Assembly: GCF_020510685.1 (NCBI RefSeq)
Contig: NZ_CP075185.1
Coordinates: 1,860,001-1,924,000, forward strand
DNA: 64,000 nt
From: Dechloromonas denitrificans
GTDB lineage: Bacteria; Pseudomonadota; Gammaproteobacteria; Burkholderiales; Rhodocyclaceae
Direction of reading: 5' to 3'
In this document: piece after piece, positions 44,774 to 53,260 of the stretch
How the letters are laid out: the number at the start of each line of letters is the position of its first letter
Position numbering within the stretch: the stretch's first letter is position 1
Program-made: the position numbers and the translations under genes
Notes under the pieces: model-generated
What the model was told of the DNA's origin: nothing
What the model saw: only the letters and a program-made list of their open reading frames with translations
Databases searched by the model: none

Positions 44774-45728
44774 GAAAGATCCTATGGAAAACTCCGGCGA
44801 TTATAGCCGAACTGAACCGCTTCACTTGACGGTTCCTGATGCCAGTTATGGCCGTCGCCTCGATCAGGTGCTGGCCGACATGCTGCCGCAACATTCACGC
44901 AACCGCCTGCAGGGATGGGTCCGCGACGGTTGTGTACAGGTTGATGACAAGGCCGAGACCGAGCCCAAACGCAAGCTGCTGGGCGGCGAGCGGCTGATTG
45001 TCAACGAGCCGCACGATGTTCGGAGTATTCCCGAGCAGCCCGAAGATATTCCGCTCGACATCGTTTTCGAAGACGAAACGCTAATCGTCATCAACAAGCC
45101 GGCCGGACTGGTTGTCCATCCGGGCAGCGGCAACTGGAGCGGCACGCTGATGAACGCGCTGTTGCACCACGTGCCGGCGATTGCCGAAGTGCCGCGGGCC
45201 GGCATCGTGCATCGCCTGGACAAGGACACCAGCGGTCTGTTGGTCGTCGCCAAAACGCTCGAGGCGCAGACCGATCTCGTCCGCCAATTGCAGGCCCGTA
45301 CGGTCCGTCGGGTCTATCTGGCGCTTGCTGCGGGGGCAATAACGACGGGGGGCGGAATCGATTCGCCGATCGGCCGCCATCCGGTGCAGCGTATCAAGAT
45401 GGCGGTGGTGCCGGAAAGTCGCGGTGGCAAGCCGGCGCTGACCTGGTTCCGGATCATGGAGAAATTTCCCTACTGCACCTTCATCGAGTGCTCGCTGGAA
45501 ACCGGCCGGACGCACCAGATTCGCGTGCACATGGCATCGCTCCATCACCCGCTGGTCGGCGATCAGGTCTATGGCAAGCCCAATGCCAAGTTGCCGGTCT
45601 TTCCCCGGCAGGCGTTGCATGCGACGCGCCTTGGCCTGGTGCATCCGTTGTCCGGCTTCAAGATGCAATGGGAAGTGCCGATGCCGGAGGATATGCGCAA
45701 TCTGCTCGACAGCTTGCGTAATGGCTGA
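44772..45728 (+). CDS. rluD: 23S rRNA pseudouridine synthase RluD
   Basis: A 318-residue enzyme that makes pseudouridines in helix 69 of 23S rRNA. An S4 domain (RLDQVLADMLPQHSRNRLQGW) is at about 20-85. The catalytic domain has HRLDKDTSGLLVVAKT with the active Asp, then RVYLALA and LETGRTHQIRVHM. The start is unsettled: ATG 44772 shares CATG with the bamD start; ATG 44784 (MENSG) is four codons on and equally likely. It overlaps pgeF by eight bases. Confidence 0.94.
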   Translation: MKDPMENSGDYSRTEPLHLTVPDASYGRRLDQVLADMLPQHSRNRLQGWVRDGCVQVDDKAETEPKRKLLGGERLIVNEPHDVRSIPEQPEDIPLDIVFEDETLIVINKPAGLVVHPGSGNWSGTLMNALLHHVPAIAEVPRAGIVHRLDKDTSGLLVVAKTLEAQTDLVRQLQARTVRRVYLALAAGAITTGGGIDSPIGRHPVQRIKMAVVPESRGGKPALTWFRIMEKFPYCTFIECSLETGRTHQIRVHMASLHHPLVGDQVYGKPNAKLPVFPRQALHATRLGLVHPLSGFKMQWEVPMPEDMRNLLDSLRNG

Positions 45729-46449
45729 CCTGCTGGTTCCGGCGTGGCCGGCTCCGGCCAATGTGCGCGCCGTGCAGACGCTGCGTAGCGGCGGTTGCAG
45801 CCCGGCCCCCTGGGGTAGCTTTAACCTCGGTGATCATGTCGGCGACGACCCACGGCACGTTGCCGCCAACCGTGCGGCGCTGCGAAGGTTGTTGCCGGGT
45901 GAGCCGCTATGGTTGACGCAGGTGCATGGCATTGCCGTGGCCGATGCTGGCTCGCCGCCAGATTCCCTCGAAGCCGATGCTGCGTTCGCCCGCGTGCCCG
46001 GCCGTGTCTGCGCGGTCATGATAGCTGACTGTCTGCCGGTGCTGTTCTGCGATCGCGCGGGAACCGTGGTGGCTGCCGCCCATGCCGGCTGGCGTGGTTT
46101 GGTAGCGGGCGTCCTGGAGGCCACGATCAGCAAGATGGGCGTCCCGTCGGACGAGCTTCTGGTCTGGCTGGGGCCGGCTATCGGCCCGCAGCGGTTTGAG
46201 GTCGGCGACGAAGTCAGGGCTGCTTTTCTCGCCCATGATGCGGCTGCCGAAAGTGCATTTTTGCCTCAGCCGCAAGGCAAGTGGCTGGCTGATATCTACC
46301 AGCTGGCGCGCCAGCGTTTGCGGGCAGCCGGAGTCGGTTCGATCAGCGGCGGCGATTGCTGCACGGTATCCGATGTCAGCCGCTTTTTTTCCTATCGCCG
46401 CGATGGGGTGACGGGGCGTATGGCCAGCCTGATCTGGCTCGACAGTTAG
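45721..46449 (+). CDS. pgeF: Polyphenol oxidase/laccase-domain protein (PgeF/YfiH)
   Basis: A 242-residue protein of the DUF152/YfiH family. Conserved metal or catalytic segments are TQVHGIAV, MIADCLPVLFCD and AAHAGWRGLVAG, with GPAIGPQRFEVGDEV later. E. coli PgeF removes wrongly incorporated L-serine in peptidoglycan precursors; other members show purine nucleoside phosphorylase activity. It starts inside the last codons of rluD, the usual arrangement. Confidence 0.92.
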   Translation: MADLLVPAWPAPANVRAVQTLRSGGCSPAPWGSFNLGDHVGDDPRHVAANRAALRRLLPGEPLWLTQVHGIAVADAGSPPDSLEADAAFARVPGRVCAVMIADCLPVLFCDRAGTVVAAAHAGWRGLVAGVLEATISKMGVPSDELLVWLGPAIGPQRFEVGDEVRAAFLAHDAAAESAFLPQPQGKWLADIYQLARQRLRAAGVGSISGGDCCTVSDVSRFFSYRRDGVTGRMASLIWLDS

Positions 46450-46513
46450 GTTTCGCCAGCCCGCCTCGAACAGGGATTGGCCGGCTGTTTTCAGCTTTTC
46501 GCGGGAATCCCGG

Positions 46514-46882
46514 TTACTTGGTAATCGCGCTGTTTCTTCCGGAGAACTGATCGCTCAGTCTGAATGCCGCGTCGTCAAAGCGTCCCTGCGGGTGTTCCCG
46601 GCAATAGCGGCTGACGTACTGATCGATGGTGCCACTGGAAATAGTGGAAACTTGCTGGCTAGGTCGGGCGTAGTTGTGGCCGGTCAACAGGCCGCGCATC
46701 CAGGACAGGTAAATGGCCCGCTGATCGGTATCGTCTTTCGATGCCGTCCAGGCTTGGCAGCTCATGTCGTCGAAGCCGAGAATCTTCAGCGGAACTTGGG
46801 CGGATGAAGGGGGAGAGAGTATGGCGAGGCCGATGGCCGCCAGCGTGACTGCGGAAAATTTCGCAGACTTCCAGATTGTCAT
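46514..46882 (-). CDS. Small exported protein of unknown function (Rap1a/Tai-like pattern)
   Basis: A 122-residue exported protein. ATG 46882 has an AGGAG site seven bases ahead and gives a Sec signal (MTIWKSAKFSAVTLAAIGLA) ending near SSAQ; the longer frame to 46963 has no support. The mature part has a Cys-pair spacing (MSCQAW and SRYCREHP) and a YLSWMRGLLTGHNY segment that recalls the Rap1a/Tai immunity-protein fold. I am not confident of that family. It converges on pgeF with a 64-base gap, and no toxin gene is nearby. Confidence 0.65.
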   Translation of the reverse strand: MTIWKSAKFSAVTLAAIGLAILSPPSSAQVPLKILGFDDMSCQAWTASKDDTDQRAIYLSWMRGLLTGHNYARPSQQVSTISSGTIDQYVSRYCREHPQGRFDDAAFRLSDQFSGRNSAITK

Positions 46883-47326
46883 GCCCGAACTCCTGTAGCA
46901 AAAACATGAAGCAGATGACCGCTTCAGTCCCTGAACATACCCCCAACTGCCGATGCTTGGCAAATGCCGGGGCTCTTGAGTGCCCGTCTGGGCCTTGTTT
47001 CAGGGCCTGTCGGCCTTGATATGTTGGGTAGCCGGCAAGCGGTTTGTCTCGGATGGCAAATTGCGGCAGAGATTTGTCGGCGGGGCGAAAGGCAATCCGA
47101 AGCGATGACCGCGCTTAGCGTGTACACTCGGCAGTGGCTTCGTACTGGGAGGATCTTGCGTTCTTGGCACTTGGAGCATTTTACAGGCGTCAAATGTCAT
47201 TTTTCGCTACTTTCACCGTACCAGGCAGGATCTACCGATGCATCCAATAAAACCCGTCGCGCCCGCAAAAATCGCCAAGCTATTCACGTTGCCTCGCACC
47301 TCCCGCATCGATTTCGGGGGGCGCCG
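46883..47326. other. 444-base intergenic region, no gene recognised
   Basis: This gap separates two divergent genes. A frame open from 46964 runs into the RIO-type kinase but its upstream part has no ribosome site and no recognisable protein. It must hold the promoters of both flanking genes; I see no convincing -35/-10 pair, hairpin or repeat. Confidence 0.5.
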
Positions 47327-48193
47327 ATGAAAACCCCGAGCCGAATAGTGCCACTGGTCACCGATGGTCTGGTTGACAGGGTTCTCCGTCAACTGATGAG
47401 CGGCAAGGAGGCGATGGTCTACGTCGTTCAGTGCGGTGATGAAATACGCTGTGCCAAGGTCTATAAGGAAGCCAACAAGCGGAGCTTCCGGCAGGCGGTC
47501 GATTACACCGAGGGGCGCAAGATCAAGAACAGCCGGCAGGCGCGGGCGATGGAAAAAGGTTCGCGCTACGGGCGCCAGGAGCAGGAGGCCGCCTGGCAGC
47601 ACGCCGAAGTCGATGCGCTGTATCGGCTTGCCGCAGCCGGTGTGCGCGTGCCAACGCCATACAATTTCCACGAAGGCGTGCTGCTGATGGAGCTGGTGGC
47701 CGACGAAGACGGTGAGCCGGCGCCGCGCCTCAACGACGTGGTGCTGAGCGACGAAGTCGCCCGCCAATTTCATGCCATCCTGCTGCGCCAGGTCGTGCGC
47801 ATGCTCTGCGCCGGCATCGTGCACGGCGATCTCTCCGAATACAACGTACTGGTCGATAGCGAGGGGCCGGTCATCATCGATCTGCCGCAGGCGATCGATG
47901 CTGCAGCCAACAACAACGCCAGCCGGATGCTCGAGCGTGACGTCGATAACCTCGCGGCCTATTTTGGCCAGTTTGCTCCCGAACTGCTGACGACCAGCTA
48001 TGGCAAGGAAATCTGGTCGCTCTACGAAACCGGCAAACTCCACCCGGAGAGCGAACTGACGGGGGTTTTCAAGCCGGAAGAGACGTTGGCCGACCTCAAC
48101 GAGGTGATGCAGATTATCGATGCGGCGAGCGATGAGGATGCGGCCCGCCGGGCGCGCAAGGAAGCCGCCAGGCACGGCGACCTATCCGGCTGA
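47327..48193 (+). CDS. RIO1-like serine protein kinase (PA4780 family)
   Basis: A 288-residue kinase. The start at 47327 (MKTPSRIVPLVTDGL) matches the family start; an upstream extension to 46964 is rejected. RIO features are GKEAMVYVVQCG (nucleotide loop), AKVYK (Lys), the catalytic loop HGDLSEYNVLV and the metal Asp in IIDLPQAID. RIO1 in archaea and eukaryotes acts in ribosome maturation; the bacterial branch is poorly understood. It stands alone, with a ZIP transporter gene 105 bases downstream. Confidence 0.88.
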   Translation: MKTPSRIVPLVTDGLVDRVLRQLMSGKEAMVYVVQCGDEIRCAKVYKEANKRSFRQAVDYTEGRKIKNSRQARAMEKGSRYGRQEQEAAWQHAEVDALYRLAAAGVRVPTPYNFHEGVLLMELVADEDGEPAPRLNDVVLSDEVARQFHAILLRQVVRMLCAGIVHGDLSEYNVLVDSEGPVIIDLPQAIDAAANNNASRMLERDVDNLAAYFGQFAPELLTTSYGKEIWSLYETGKLHPESELTGVFKPEETLADLNEVMQIIDAASDEDAARRARKEAARHGDLSG

Positions 48194-48263
48194 CCGACGG
48201 CAAACATGCCGATGTGGATTGCCCAAGGCCGGTCGCTCATTCAGCCAAATGGCAGCAGCGGCG

Positions 48264-48269
48264 TATAAT
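48264..48269 (+). promoter_or_regulatory. Candidate -10 box for the ZIP transporter gene
   Basis: A perfect TATAAT preceded by GCG lies 30 bases before the GTG start. No good -35 is seen at 16-18 bases upstream, so this may be a weak or activated promoter. Confidence 0.4.
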
Positions 48270-48298
48270 CCGCGCCTTTCCTCCGTAGCAGATTCCTT

Positions 48299-49066
48299 GT
48301 GAGCACTCTTTCCTGGATCATCGCCGTTTCTCTGGCCGGTGGCGCGCTCAGCGTCGTTGCCGCCGCAGGGTTGAGCATGGCTATCGGCGTACACCGCATC
48401 AATGTGCTGATTTCCTATGCGATCGGGGCCTTGCTCGGTGCTGCTTTCCTCGAAATTCTGCCGCATGCGCTGGAACATGGCGACCCGCGCTGGATGACGG
48501 GAACCGTCCTGTTCGGCATCATGGTTTTCTTCGTGCTGGAAAAATTGGTTCTGTGGCGGCATTGTCACCACGATCATTGCGAGGCACATGAGGCTCATGC
48601 GCCGGCCCATGACCACGGGCGTTCCGGCCTGATGATCCTGGTTGGCGACACCTTTCACAATTTTGTCGATGGCATCCTGATTGCCGCAGCCTTCCTGCAA
48701 AGCACGGAGGCCGGCATGGTTACCGCGCTGGCCATCATTGCCCATGAAATTCCGCAGGAAGTCGGCGATTACCTGATCCTGCTCCATTCCGGTTACAGCA
48801 AAATCCGGGCTTTGGCGTTCAACCTGCTTTCCAGCCTGGCAACCCTGGTTGGCGCGATGCTCGCCTACTTCGCGCTCTCCGAGATGCAGGAATGGATTCC
48901 GACGCTGCTTGGACTGGCGGCGGCGAGCATGATCTATGTTGCCGTGGCCGACCTGATTCCCGGACTGCACAAACGAACGGAACTGCGGGCGACCATCCAG
49001 CAGGTCTTACTTATCGGCCTCGGGATCGCTTCGATCGCCATCGTTCAGTCGCTCGTTGGCGAGTGA
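48299..49066 (+). CDS. ZIP family divalent metal transporter
   Basis: A 255-residue inner-membrane protein beginning at GTG 48299. Seven or eight membrane segments are present. The His-rich cytosolic loop HCHHDHCEAHEAHAPAHDH at about 88-106 and the metal-site helices with HNFVDG and HEIPQEVGD are typical of ZIP proteins. It likely imports zinc or iron. Its last 60 bases overlap the 3' end of a convergent small membrane gene. Confidence 0.92.
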   Translation: MSTLSWIIAVSLAGGALSVVAAAGLSMAIGVHRINVLISYAIGALLGAAFLEILPHALEHGDPRWMTGTVLFGIMVFFVLEKLVLWRHCHHDHCEAHEAHAPAHDHGRSGLMILVGDTFHNFVDGILIAAAFLQSTEAGMVTALAIIAHEIPQEVGDYLILLHSGYSKIRALAFNLLSSLATLVGAMLAYFALSEMQEWIPTLLGLAAASMIYVAVADLIPGLHKRTELRATIQQVLLIGLGIASIAIVQSLVGE

Positions 49067-49252
49067 CTCCCGATAGGCGCGGCGCTGCCGCCGGACCTTG
49101 CTGCCGCTGATCCAGAGCAGCAGCCCGCAAGGCAGTAATCCGTAGAAGAAAAATGAAATGATGCCGGCAATCACGCTGGGCTCGTTGGCAGCAACGAGCA
49201 CCGTGACGTAAAGCCAGCCGATAGCGATGATGTACATGCCGTAATTATGCAT
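49007..49252 (-). CDS. Small conserved membrane protein
   Basis: An 81-residue protein with two membrane segments (MYIIAIGWLYVTVLVAA and IAGIISFFFYGLLPCGLLLW) and a basic tail (RRQRRAYRES). The start may be ATG 49252 or ATG 49237 (MYIIAIGW). Similar small proteins are common in Betaproteobacteria, but no function is known. It is divergent from phaC and overlaps the 3' end of the ZIP gene by 60 bases. I consider it real because of its membrane pattern and divergent position. Confidence 0.6.
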   Translation of the reverse strand: MHNYGMYIIAIGWLYVTVLVAANEPSVIAGIISFFFYGLLPCGLLLWISGSKVRRQRRAYRESLANERLNDGDRSDPEADK

Positions 49253-49280
49253 TGACAGCGCCGAAGGCGGTATGCAGAAT
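49252..49280 (+). promoter_or_regulatory. phaC: Candidate sigma-70 promoter of phaC
   Basis: TTGACA at 49252-49257 and CAGAAT at 49275-49280 are 17 bases apart. A start near 49287 would fall after the in-frame ATG at 49272 and before the ATG at 49323, so it favours 49323 as the phaC start. Confidence 0.5.
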
Positions 49281-49322
49281 CCAAAAGCTATAACCCCGAC
49301 AACAACAGAGACGAGTCTTCCC

Positions 49323-51053
49323 ATGGCGCAGGGATCGAACAATAACGACGCATTTTTGGGTTCTGCCATGCAATTCATGCAGGCCGGGCAGGACATGGCC
49401 CAGCAGTTCATGGAGTTTCTCGGGAAGACAAGTGGCGCGTCTGGCGCAGAGCCTCCACCGGCGGCCGATCCGCAAGCGCTGAGCGCGCTGCAAAAGCAGT
49501 TCATCGATCAGCAAATGTCCCTTTGGCAGGCCATGCTCGCCAAACAGCAGGGGCAGGAACAAAGCTTCAAGGTCTCGCCGGAGCCGGGGGATCGCCGCTT
49601 CTCGGCGCCAGAGTGGCGCGATAGCCCGATTTACGACTATCTGCATCAGGCTTATCTGCTCAATACCCAATACCTCAAGCAAGTGGTCGAGGTGATTCCG
49701 GCCGACGACGACAAGGCCAAGAACAAGATGCGCTTTCTGGCTCGGCAGGTAGCCGATGCCATGGCCCCGTCGAATTTTGCCGCGACCAATCCCGAGTTCA
49801 TCCAGCGGGCGCTGGAAACCAAGGGGCAGAGCATTACCGACGGCATCAACAATCTGATCGCCGATTTCGAGAAAGGCCGTATCTCGATGACCGACGAGTC
49901 GGTATTCGTCGTCGGTCAGAATATCGCGACGACCGAAGGGGCTGTCGTCTTCGAAAACGAGCTGATGCAGCTCATCCAGTACAAGCCGCTGACTCCCAAG
50001 GTCGGGACGCGCCCGCTGTTGGTGGTGCCGCCCTGTATCAACAAGTTCTATGTGATGGACCTGCAACCGGAGAATTCACTGATCCGCTTCATGGTCGAGC
50101 AGGGCAACACGGTTTTCCTTGTCTCCTGGCGCAATCCGAAGGAAGAGCAGGGCAATCTGCGGTGGGATGATTATCTTGAGCATGGCCCGGTTGCTGCGCT
50201 GCACGTCATCCAGGAAATCTGCAAGGTCAAGCAGGTCAATGCCCTTGGTTTCTGTGTCGGCGGGACGATCTTGACGTCGGCGCTGGCGGTGTTGAAAGAG
50301 CGTGGCGAGGACATCGTTTCATCGCTGACGCTGCTGACGACCTTGCTCGATTTTTCGGATACCGGCGAAATCGGCCTGTTCATCGACGAAAAAGGCCTGG
50401 CTGCCCGCGAAGCATCGATCGGCAATGGCGGCCTGCTGCCGGCACGCGATCTGCAAAACACCTTCTCCATGCTGCGCGCCAACGATCTGGTCTGGAACTA
50501 CGTCGCCGGCAACTACCTGAAGGGGCAGAAGCCGCAGGCTTTCGATCTGCTTTACTGGAATTCGGACTCGACTAATTTGCCCGGGCCGTTCGCCTGCTGG
50601 TACATGCGTAACCTGTATCTCGACAACAGCCTGCGTGTCCCGGGCAAGCTCCAGATGTGCGGGCAGCAAGTCGATCTCGGCAAGCTGGACATGCCGGTCT
50701 ATCTGCTGGCAACGCGCGAAGATCATATTGTTCCCTGGCTGTCAGCCTACGAGAGCACGCGGATCCTCGGTGGCAAGACGCGCTTCGTGCTGGGTGCGTC
50801 GGGGCATATTGCCGGGGTGGTCAACCCGGCCAGCAAGAACAAGCGCAGCTATTGGGTCAACGATGACGTGAAAGCGGATGCTGACGGATGGTTGGCCGCA
50901 GCCGAGGAGAAAAAAGGTAGCTGGTGGAATGACTGGGCGACCTGGATCAAGCCGTTGGCCGGTGACCTGCGGGCGCCGCGCAAGCTGGGTAATACCAAAT
51001 ACAAGCCGGTTGAACCGGCGCCGGGGCGCTACGTCAAGGAACGCGCCGTTTAA
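49323..51053 (+). CDS. phaC: Class I polyhydroxyalkanoate synthase PhaC
   Basis: A 576-residue synthase that polymerises (R)-3-hydroxyacyl-CoA into PHA granules. The lipase-like box GFCVGG holds the nucleophile C311, with the catalytic Asp in ATREDHIVPW and His in GASGHIAGVVN. The N-terminal 200 residues are of the PhaC_N type. The start at 49323 (MAQGSNNND) is favoured by the promoter position; 49272 adds 17 residues. Two acetoacetyl-CoA reductase genes and phaR follow, but no phaA thiolase gene lies here. Confidence 0.95.
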   Translation: MAQGSNNNDAFLGSAMQFMQAGQDMAQQFMEFLGKTSGASGAEPPPAADPQALSALQKQFIDQQMSLWQAMLAKQQGQEQSFKVSPEPGDRRFSAPEWRDSPIYDYLHQAYLLNTQYLKQVVEVIPADDDKAKNKMRFLARQVADAMAPSNFAATNPEFIQRALETKGQSITDGINNLIADFEKGRISMTDESVFVVGQNIATTEGAVVFENELMQLIQYKPLTPKVGTRPLLVVPPCINKFYVMDLQPENSLIRFMVEQGNTVFLVSWRNPKEEQGNLRWDDYLEHGPVAALHVIQEICKVKQVNALGFCVGGTILTSALAVLKERGEDIVSSLTLLTTLLDFSDTGEIGLFIDEKGLAAREASIGNGGLLPARDLQNTFSMLRANDLVWNYVAGNYLKGQKPQAFDLLYWNSDSTNLPGPFACWYMRNLYLDNSLRVPGKLQMCGQQVDLGKLDMPVYLLATREDHIVPWLSAYESTRILGGKTRFVLGASGHIAGVVNPASKNKRSYWVNDDVKADADGWLAAAEEKKGSWWNDWATWIKPLAGDLRAPRKLGNTKYKPVEPAPGRYVKERAV

Positions 51054-51073
51054 TACTTCTGGGGGAGGGACGA

Positions 51074-51814
51074 ATGTTGCGAGTCGCACTGGTAACCGGA
51101 GGGATGGGCGGTCTTGGCGAAGCCGTCTGCATCAAGCTTGCTGCACTGGGGTTCAAGGTGGTAACCACCTATTCTCCAGGTAACGCCAAGGTTCAGGACT
51201 GGCTGAAGACGATGAACAACATGGGGTACGGCTTCAAGGCCTACCCGTGCGATGTGACGGATTTCGACTCGGCACATCAGTGCGTCGAGACGGTCACCAG
51301 AGAAGTCGGCCCGGTCGATGTGCTGGTTAACAACGCGGGTATCACGCGCGACATGACCTTCAAGAAAATGACCAAGGCCGACTGGGATGCGGTGATCCAT
51401 ACCAATCTCGATTCGGTATTCAACATGACCAAGCAGGTGCTTGATGGCATGACCGAGCGCAAATGGGGCCGCGTCATCAATGTAAGTTCGGTTAATGGCC
51501 AGAAAGGTGCCTTCGGCCAGACCAACTACTCGGCAGCAAAGGCCGGCATGCATGGTTTCACCAAGGCGCTGGCGCTGGAAGTGGCCAAGCAGGGCGTTAC
51601 GGTCAACACTATTTCGCCCGGCTATATCGGTACCAAGATGGTCACCGCCATCCCGCAGGAAATTCTCGATTCAAAAATTCTGCCGCAGATTCCGGTCAAT
51701 CGACTGGGAAAACCGGAGGAAATTGCCGGACTGGTGGCTTATCTCGCTTCCGACGAAGCGGCATTCGTTACTGGCGCCAATATTTCCATCAATGGCGGTC
51801 AGCACATGTACTAA
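51074..51814 (+). CDS. phaB: Acetoacetyl-CoA reductase PhaB (first copy)
   Basis: A 246-residue short-chain dehydrogenase that reduces acetoacetyl-CoA to (R)-3-hydroxybutyryl-CoA with NADPH. The cofactor loop is VTGGMGGLGEAV, the NNAGITRDMTF segment is typical of PhaB, and the catalytic set is S in VINVSSVNG and YSAAK. A GGGAGG site precedes the ATG. It is 20 bases after phaC and 46 bases before a second, similar gene. Confidence 0.92.
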   Translation: MLRVALVTGGMGGLGEAVCIKLAALGFKVVTTYSPGNAKVQDWLKTMNNMGYGFKAYPCDVTDFDSAHQCVETVTREVGPVDVLVNNAGITRDMTFKKMTKADWDAVIHTNLDSVFNMTKQVLDGMTERKWGRVINVSSVNGQKGAFGQTNYSAAKAGMHGFTKALALEVAKQGVTVNTISPGYIGTKMVTAIPQEILDSKILPQIPVNRLGKPEEIAGLVAYLASDEAAFVTGANISINGGQHMY

Positions 51815-51860
51815 CTTTCGTATTTTTACCCTGCTCTAATTCAACAAGGAAGGAAAAACT

Positions 51861-52604
51861 ATGACTCAACGTGTTGCTCTCGTTACTGGTGCCCTCGGTG
51901 GCCTCGGAACCGCAATCGCCCAACAACTCTCCCTGGCTGGCCACAAGGTTGTCGCCGCCTACCACCCGGAGTTCGACAAGCCGGATGAGTGGGTGAAGGA
52001 ACAGGCTGCTGCCGGTTTCAAGGATTTCATCCTGGTCGCCGGTGATGTCTCCGATCTGGAGTCCAGCGCCAAGATGGTTGCCGAAGCTGAAGCCAAGGCC
52101 GGCCCGATCGATATCCTGGTGAACAATGCCGGTATCACTCGCGACCGCATGTTCGCCAAGTTGGAAAAAGATGGCTGGGATGCCGTCATCAATACCAACC
52201 TGACCAGCCTGTTCAACGTGACCAAGCAGGTTTCTGCCAAGATGGCCGAACGTGGCTGGGGTCGCATCATCAATATCGCCTCGGTCAATGGCGTCAAGGG
52301 CCAGGCCGGTCAGACCAACTATTCCGCAGCCAAAGCCGGCGTGATCGGCTTCTCCAAAGCGCTGGCCGCCGAACTGGCAACCAAAGGCGTGACGGTTAAC
52401 GTCATCGCTCCGGGCTATGTTGCGACCAAGATGGTTACCGCCATTCGTGAAGACATCCTGAAGACCATCGTCGACTCCGTGCCGATGAAGCGTCTGGCCA
52501 AGCCGGAAGAAATCGGCTTCGCTTGTGCTTTCCTGGCGAACGAACTCTCCGGGTTCACTACTGGCGCGACGCTGAACATCAACGGCGGTCTGTACTACCA
52601 GTAA
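51861..52604 (+). CDS. phaB: Acetoacetyl-CoA reductase PhaB (second copy)
   Basis: A 247-residue paralogue of the preceding gene. Motifs: VTGALGGLGTAI, NNAGITRDRMF, INIASVNG and YSAAKAG. The N-terminal and C-terminal thirds differ clearly from the first copy (for example YHPEFDKPDEW against YSPGNAKVQDW), so this is an old duplication. An AAGGAAGG-like site precedes it. A terminator follows 25 bases after the stop, closing the phaC-phaB-phaB unit. It may differ in cofactor preference or expression. Confidence 0.92.
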   Translation: MTQRVALVTGALGGLGTAIAQQLSLAGHKVVAAYHPEFDKPDEWVKEQAAAGFKDFILVAGDVSDLESSAKMVAEAEAKAGPIDILVNNAGITRDRMFAKLEKDGWDAVINTNLTSLFNVTKQVSAKMAERGWGRIINIASVNGVKGQAGQTNYSAAKAGVIGFSKALAAELATKGVTVNVIAPGYVATKMVTAIREDILKTIVDSVPMKRLAKPEEIGFACAFLANELSGFTTGATLNINGGLYYQ

Positions 52605-52628
52605 TCCGCATTTTTGCAATGCACCACC

Positions 52629-52657
52629 AAAGGGCACCTGAGGGTGCCTTTTTTTTT
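52629..52657 (+). terminator. Terminator of the phaCBB operon
   Basis: AAAGGGCACC-TGAG-GGTGCCTTT forms a stem of about ten pairs (one G-U) followed by a run of nine T. It lies just before the phaR -10 box. Confidence 0.88.
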
Positions 52658-52661
52658 GCGT

Positions 52662-52680
52662 TATAATGTTGCACTGCACA
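52662..52680 (+). promoter_or_regulatory. phaR: phaR promoter -10 and TGCA-rich element
   Basis: TATAAT at 52662-52667 lies 37 bases before the phaR start. TTGCACTGCACA follows at 52669-52680, near the expected transcription start. PhaR proteins bind TGC/GCA-rich sites and repress their own gene in some bacteria, so this may be an autoregulatory site. No good -35 is seen. Confidence 0.4.
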
Positions 52681-52704
52681 CAAACTTGTATTGAGGATCA
52701 CTGC

Positions 52705-53256
52705 ATGTCGGAACCGGTACGGCTGATCAAGAAATACCCTAACCGTCGTCTTTACGATACCAAAACAAGCGCTTATATAACGCTTGGTGACGTCAAGGAT
52801 CTAGTGCTCAAGTTTGAAGTGTTCAAGGTTGTCGATGCCAAAACGGGTGATGATCTGACGCGCAGCATCCTGCTGCAGATCATCCTTGAAGAAGAGACTG
52901 GCGGCGCCCCGTTGTTCACCAGCGAGTTGCTCTCCGGGTTTGTCCGCTTCTACGGCAGCGCGATGCAGGGCATGCTTGGCAAGTATCTGGAAAACAACAT
53001 GCGGACCTTCGTTGATTTTCAGAACAAGTTGCAGGATCAGTCGGGCGTGATGTACGGCCCCGGCGACAATACCCACATGCAGGCTGATTTTTGGGCCCAG
53101 TTCCTGAATTTTCAGCAGCCGGCCATGCAGAGCATGATGTCGGCCTATATGGATCAGTCAAAAAAAATGTTTCAGTCGATGCAGGATCAACTGCAAAGCC
53201 AGACGCGGAACATGTTTACCGGCCTTCCGACTAATCCGGCCGACAACGAAAAGTAG
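52705..53256 (+). CDS. phaR: PhaR, polyhydroxyalkanoate synthesis repressor
   Basis: A 183-residue regulator. ATG 52705 starts MSEPVRLIKKYPNRRLYDT, the hallmark of the PHB_acc_N DNA-binding domain (about 5-65). PHB_acc repeats follow (LFTSELLSGFVRFYG and later). The C-terminal third is rich in Met and Gln (MQSMMSAYMDQSKKMFQSM). PhaR represses phasin genes and is released when it binds PHA granules. It has its own promoter behind the phaCBB terminator. Confidence 0.95.
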   Translation: MSEPVRLIKKYPNRRLYDTKTSAYITLGDVKDLVLKFEVFKVVDAKTGDDLTRSILLQIILEEETGGAPLFTSELLSGFVRFYGSAMQGMLGKYLENNMRTFVDFQNKLQDQSGVMYGPGDNTHMQADFWAQFLNFQQPAMQSMMSAYMDQSKKMFQSMQDQLQSQTRNMFTGLPTNPADNEK

Positions 53257-53260
53257 GTTT

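Noticed and set aside
46514..46882. Firm assignment as an immunity protein of a toxin system
   Set aside because: The resemblance is confined to a short segment and no toxin or secretion gene is nearby.
46964..47326. N-terminal extension of the RIO-type kinase (120 residues)
   Set aside because: It has no ribosome site, an atypical sequence, and family members begin at the inner MKTPSRIVPL.
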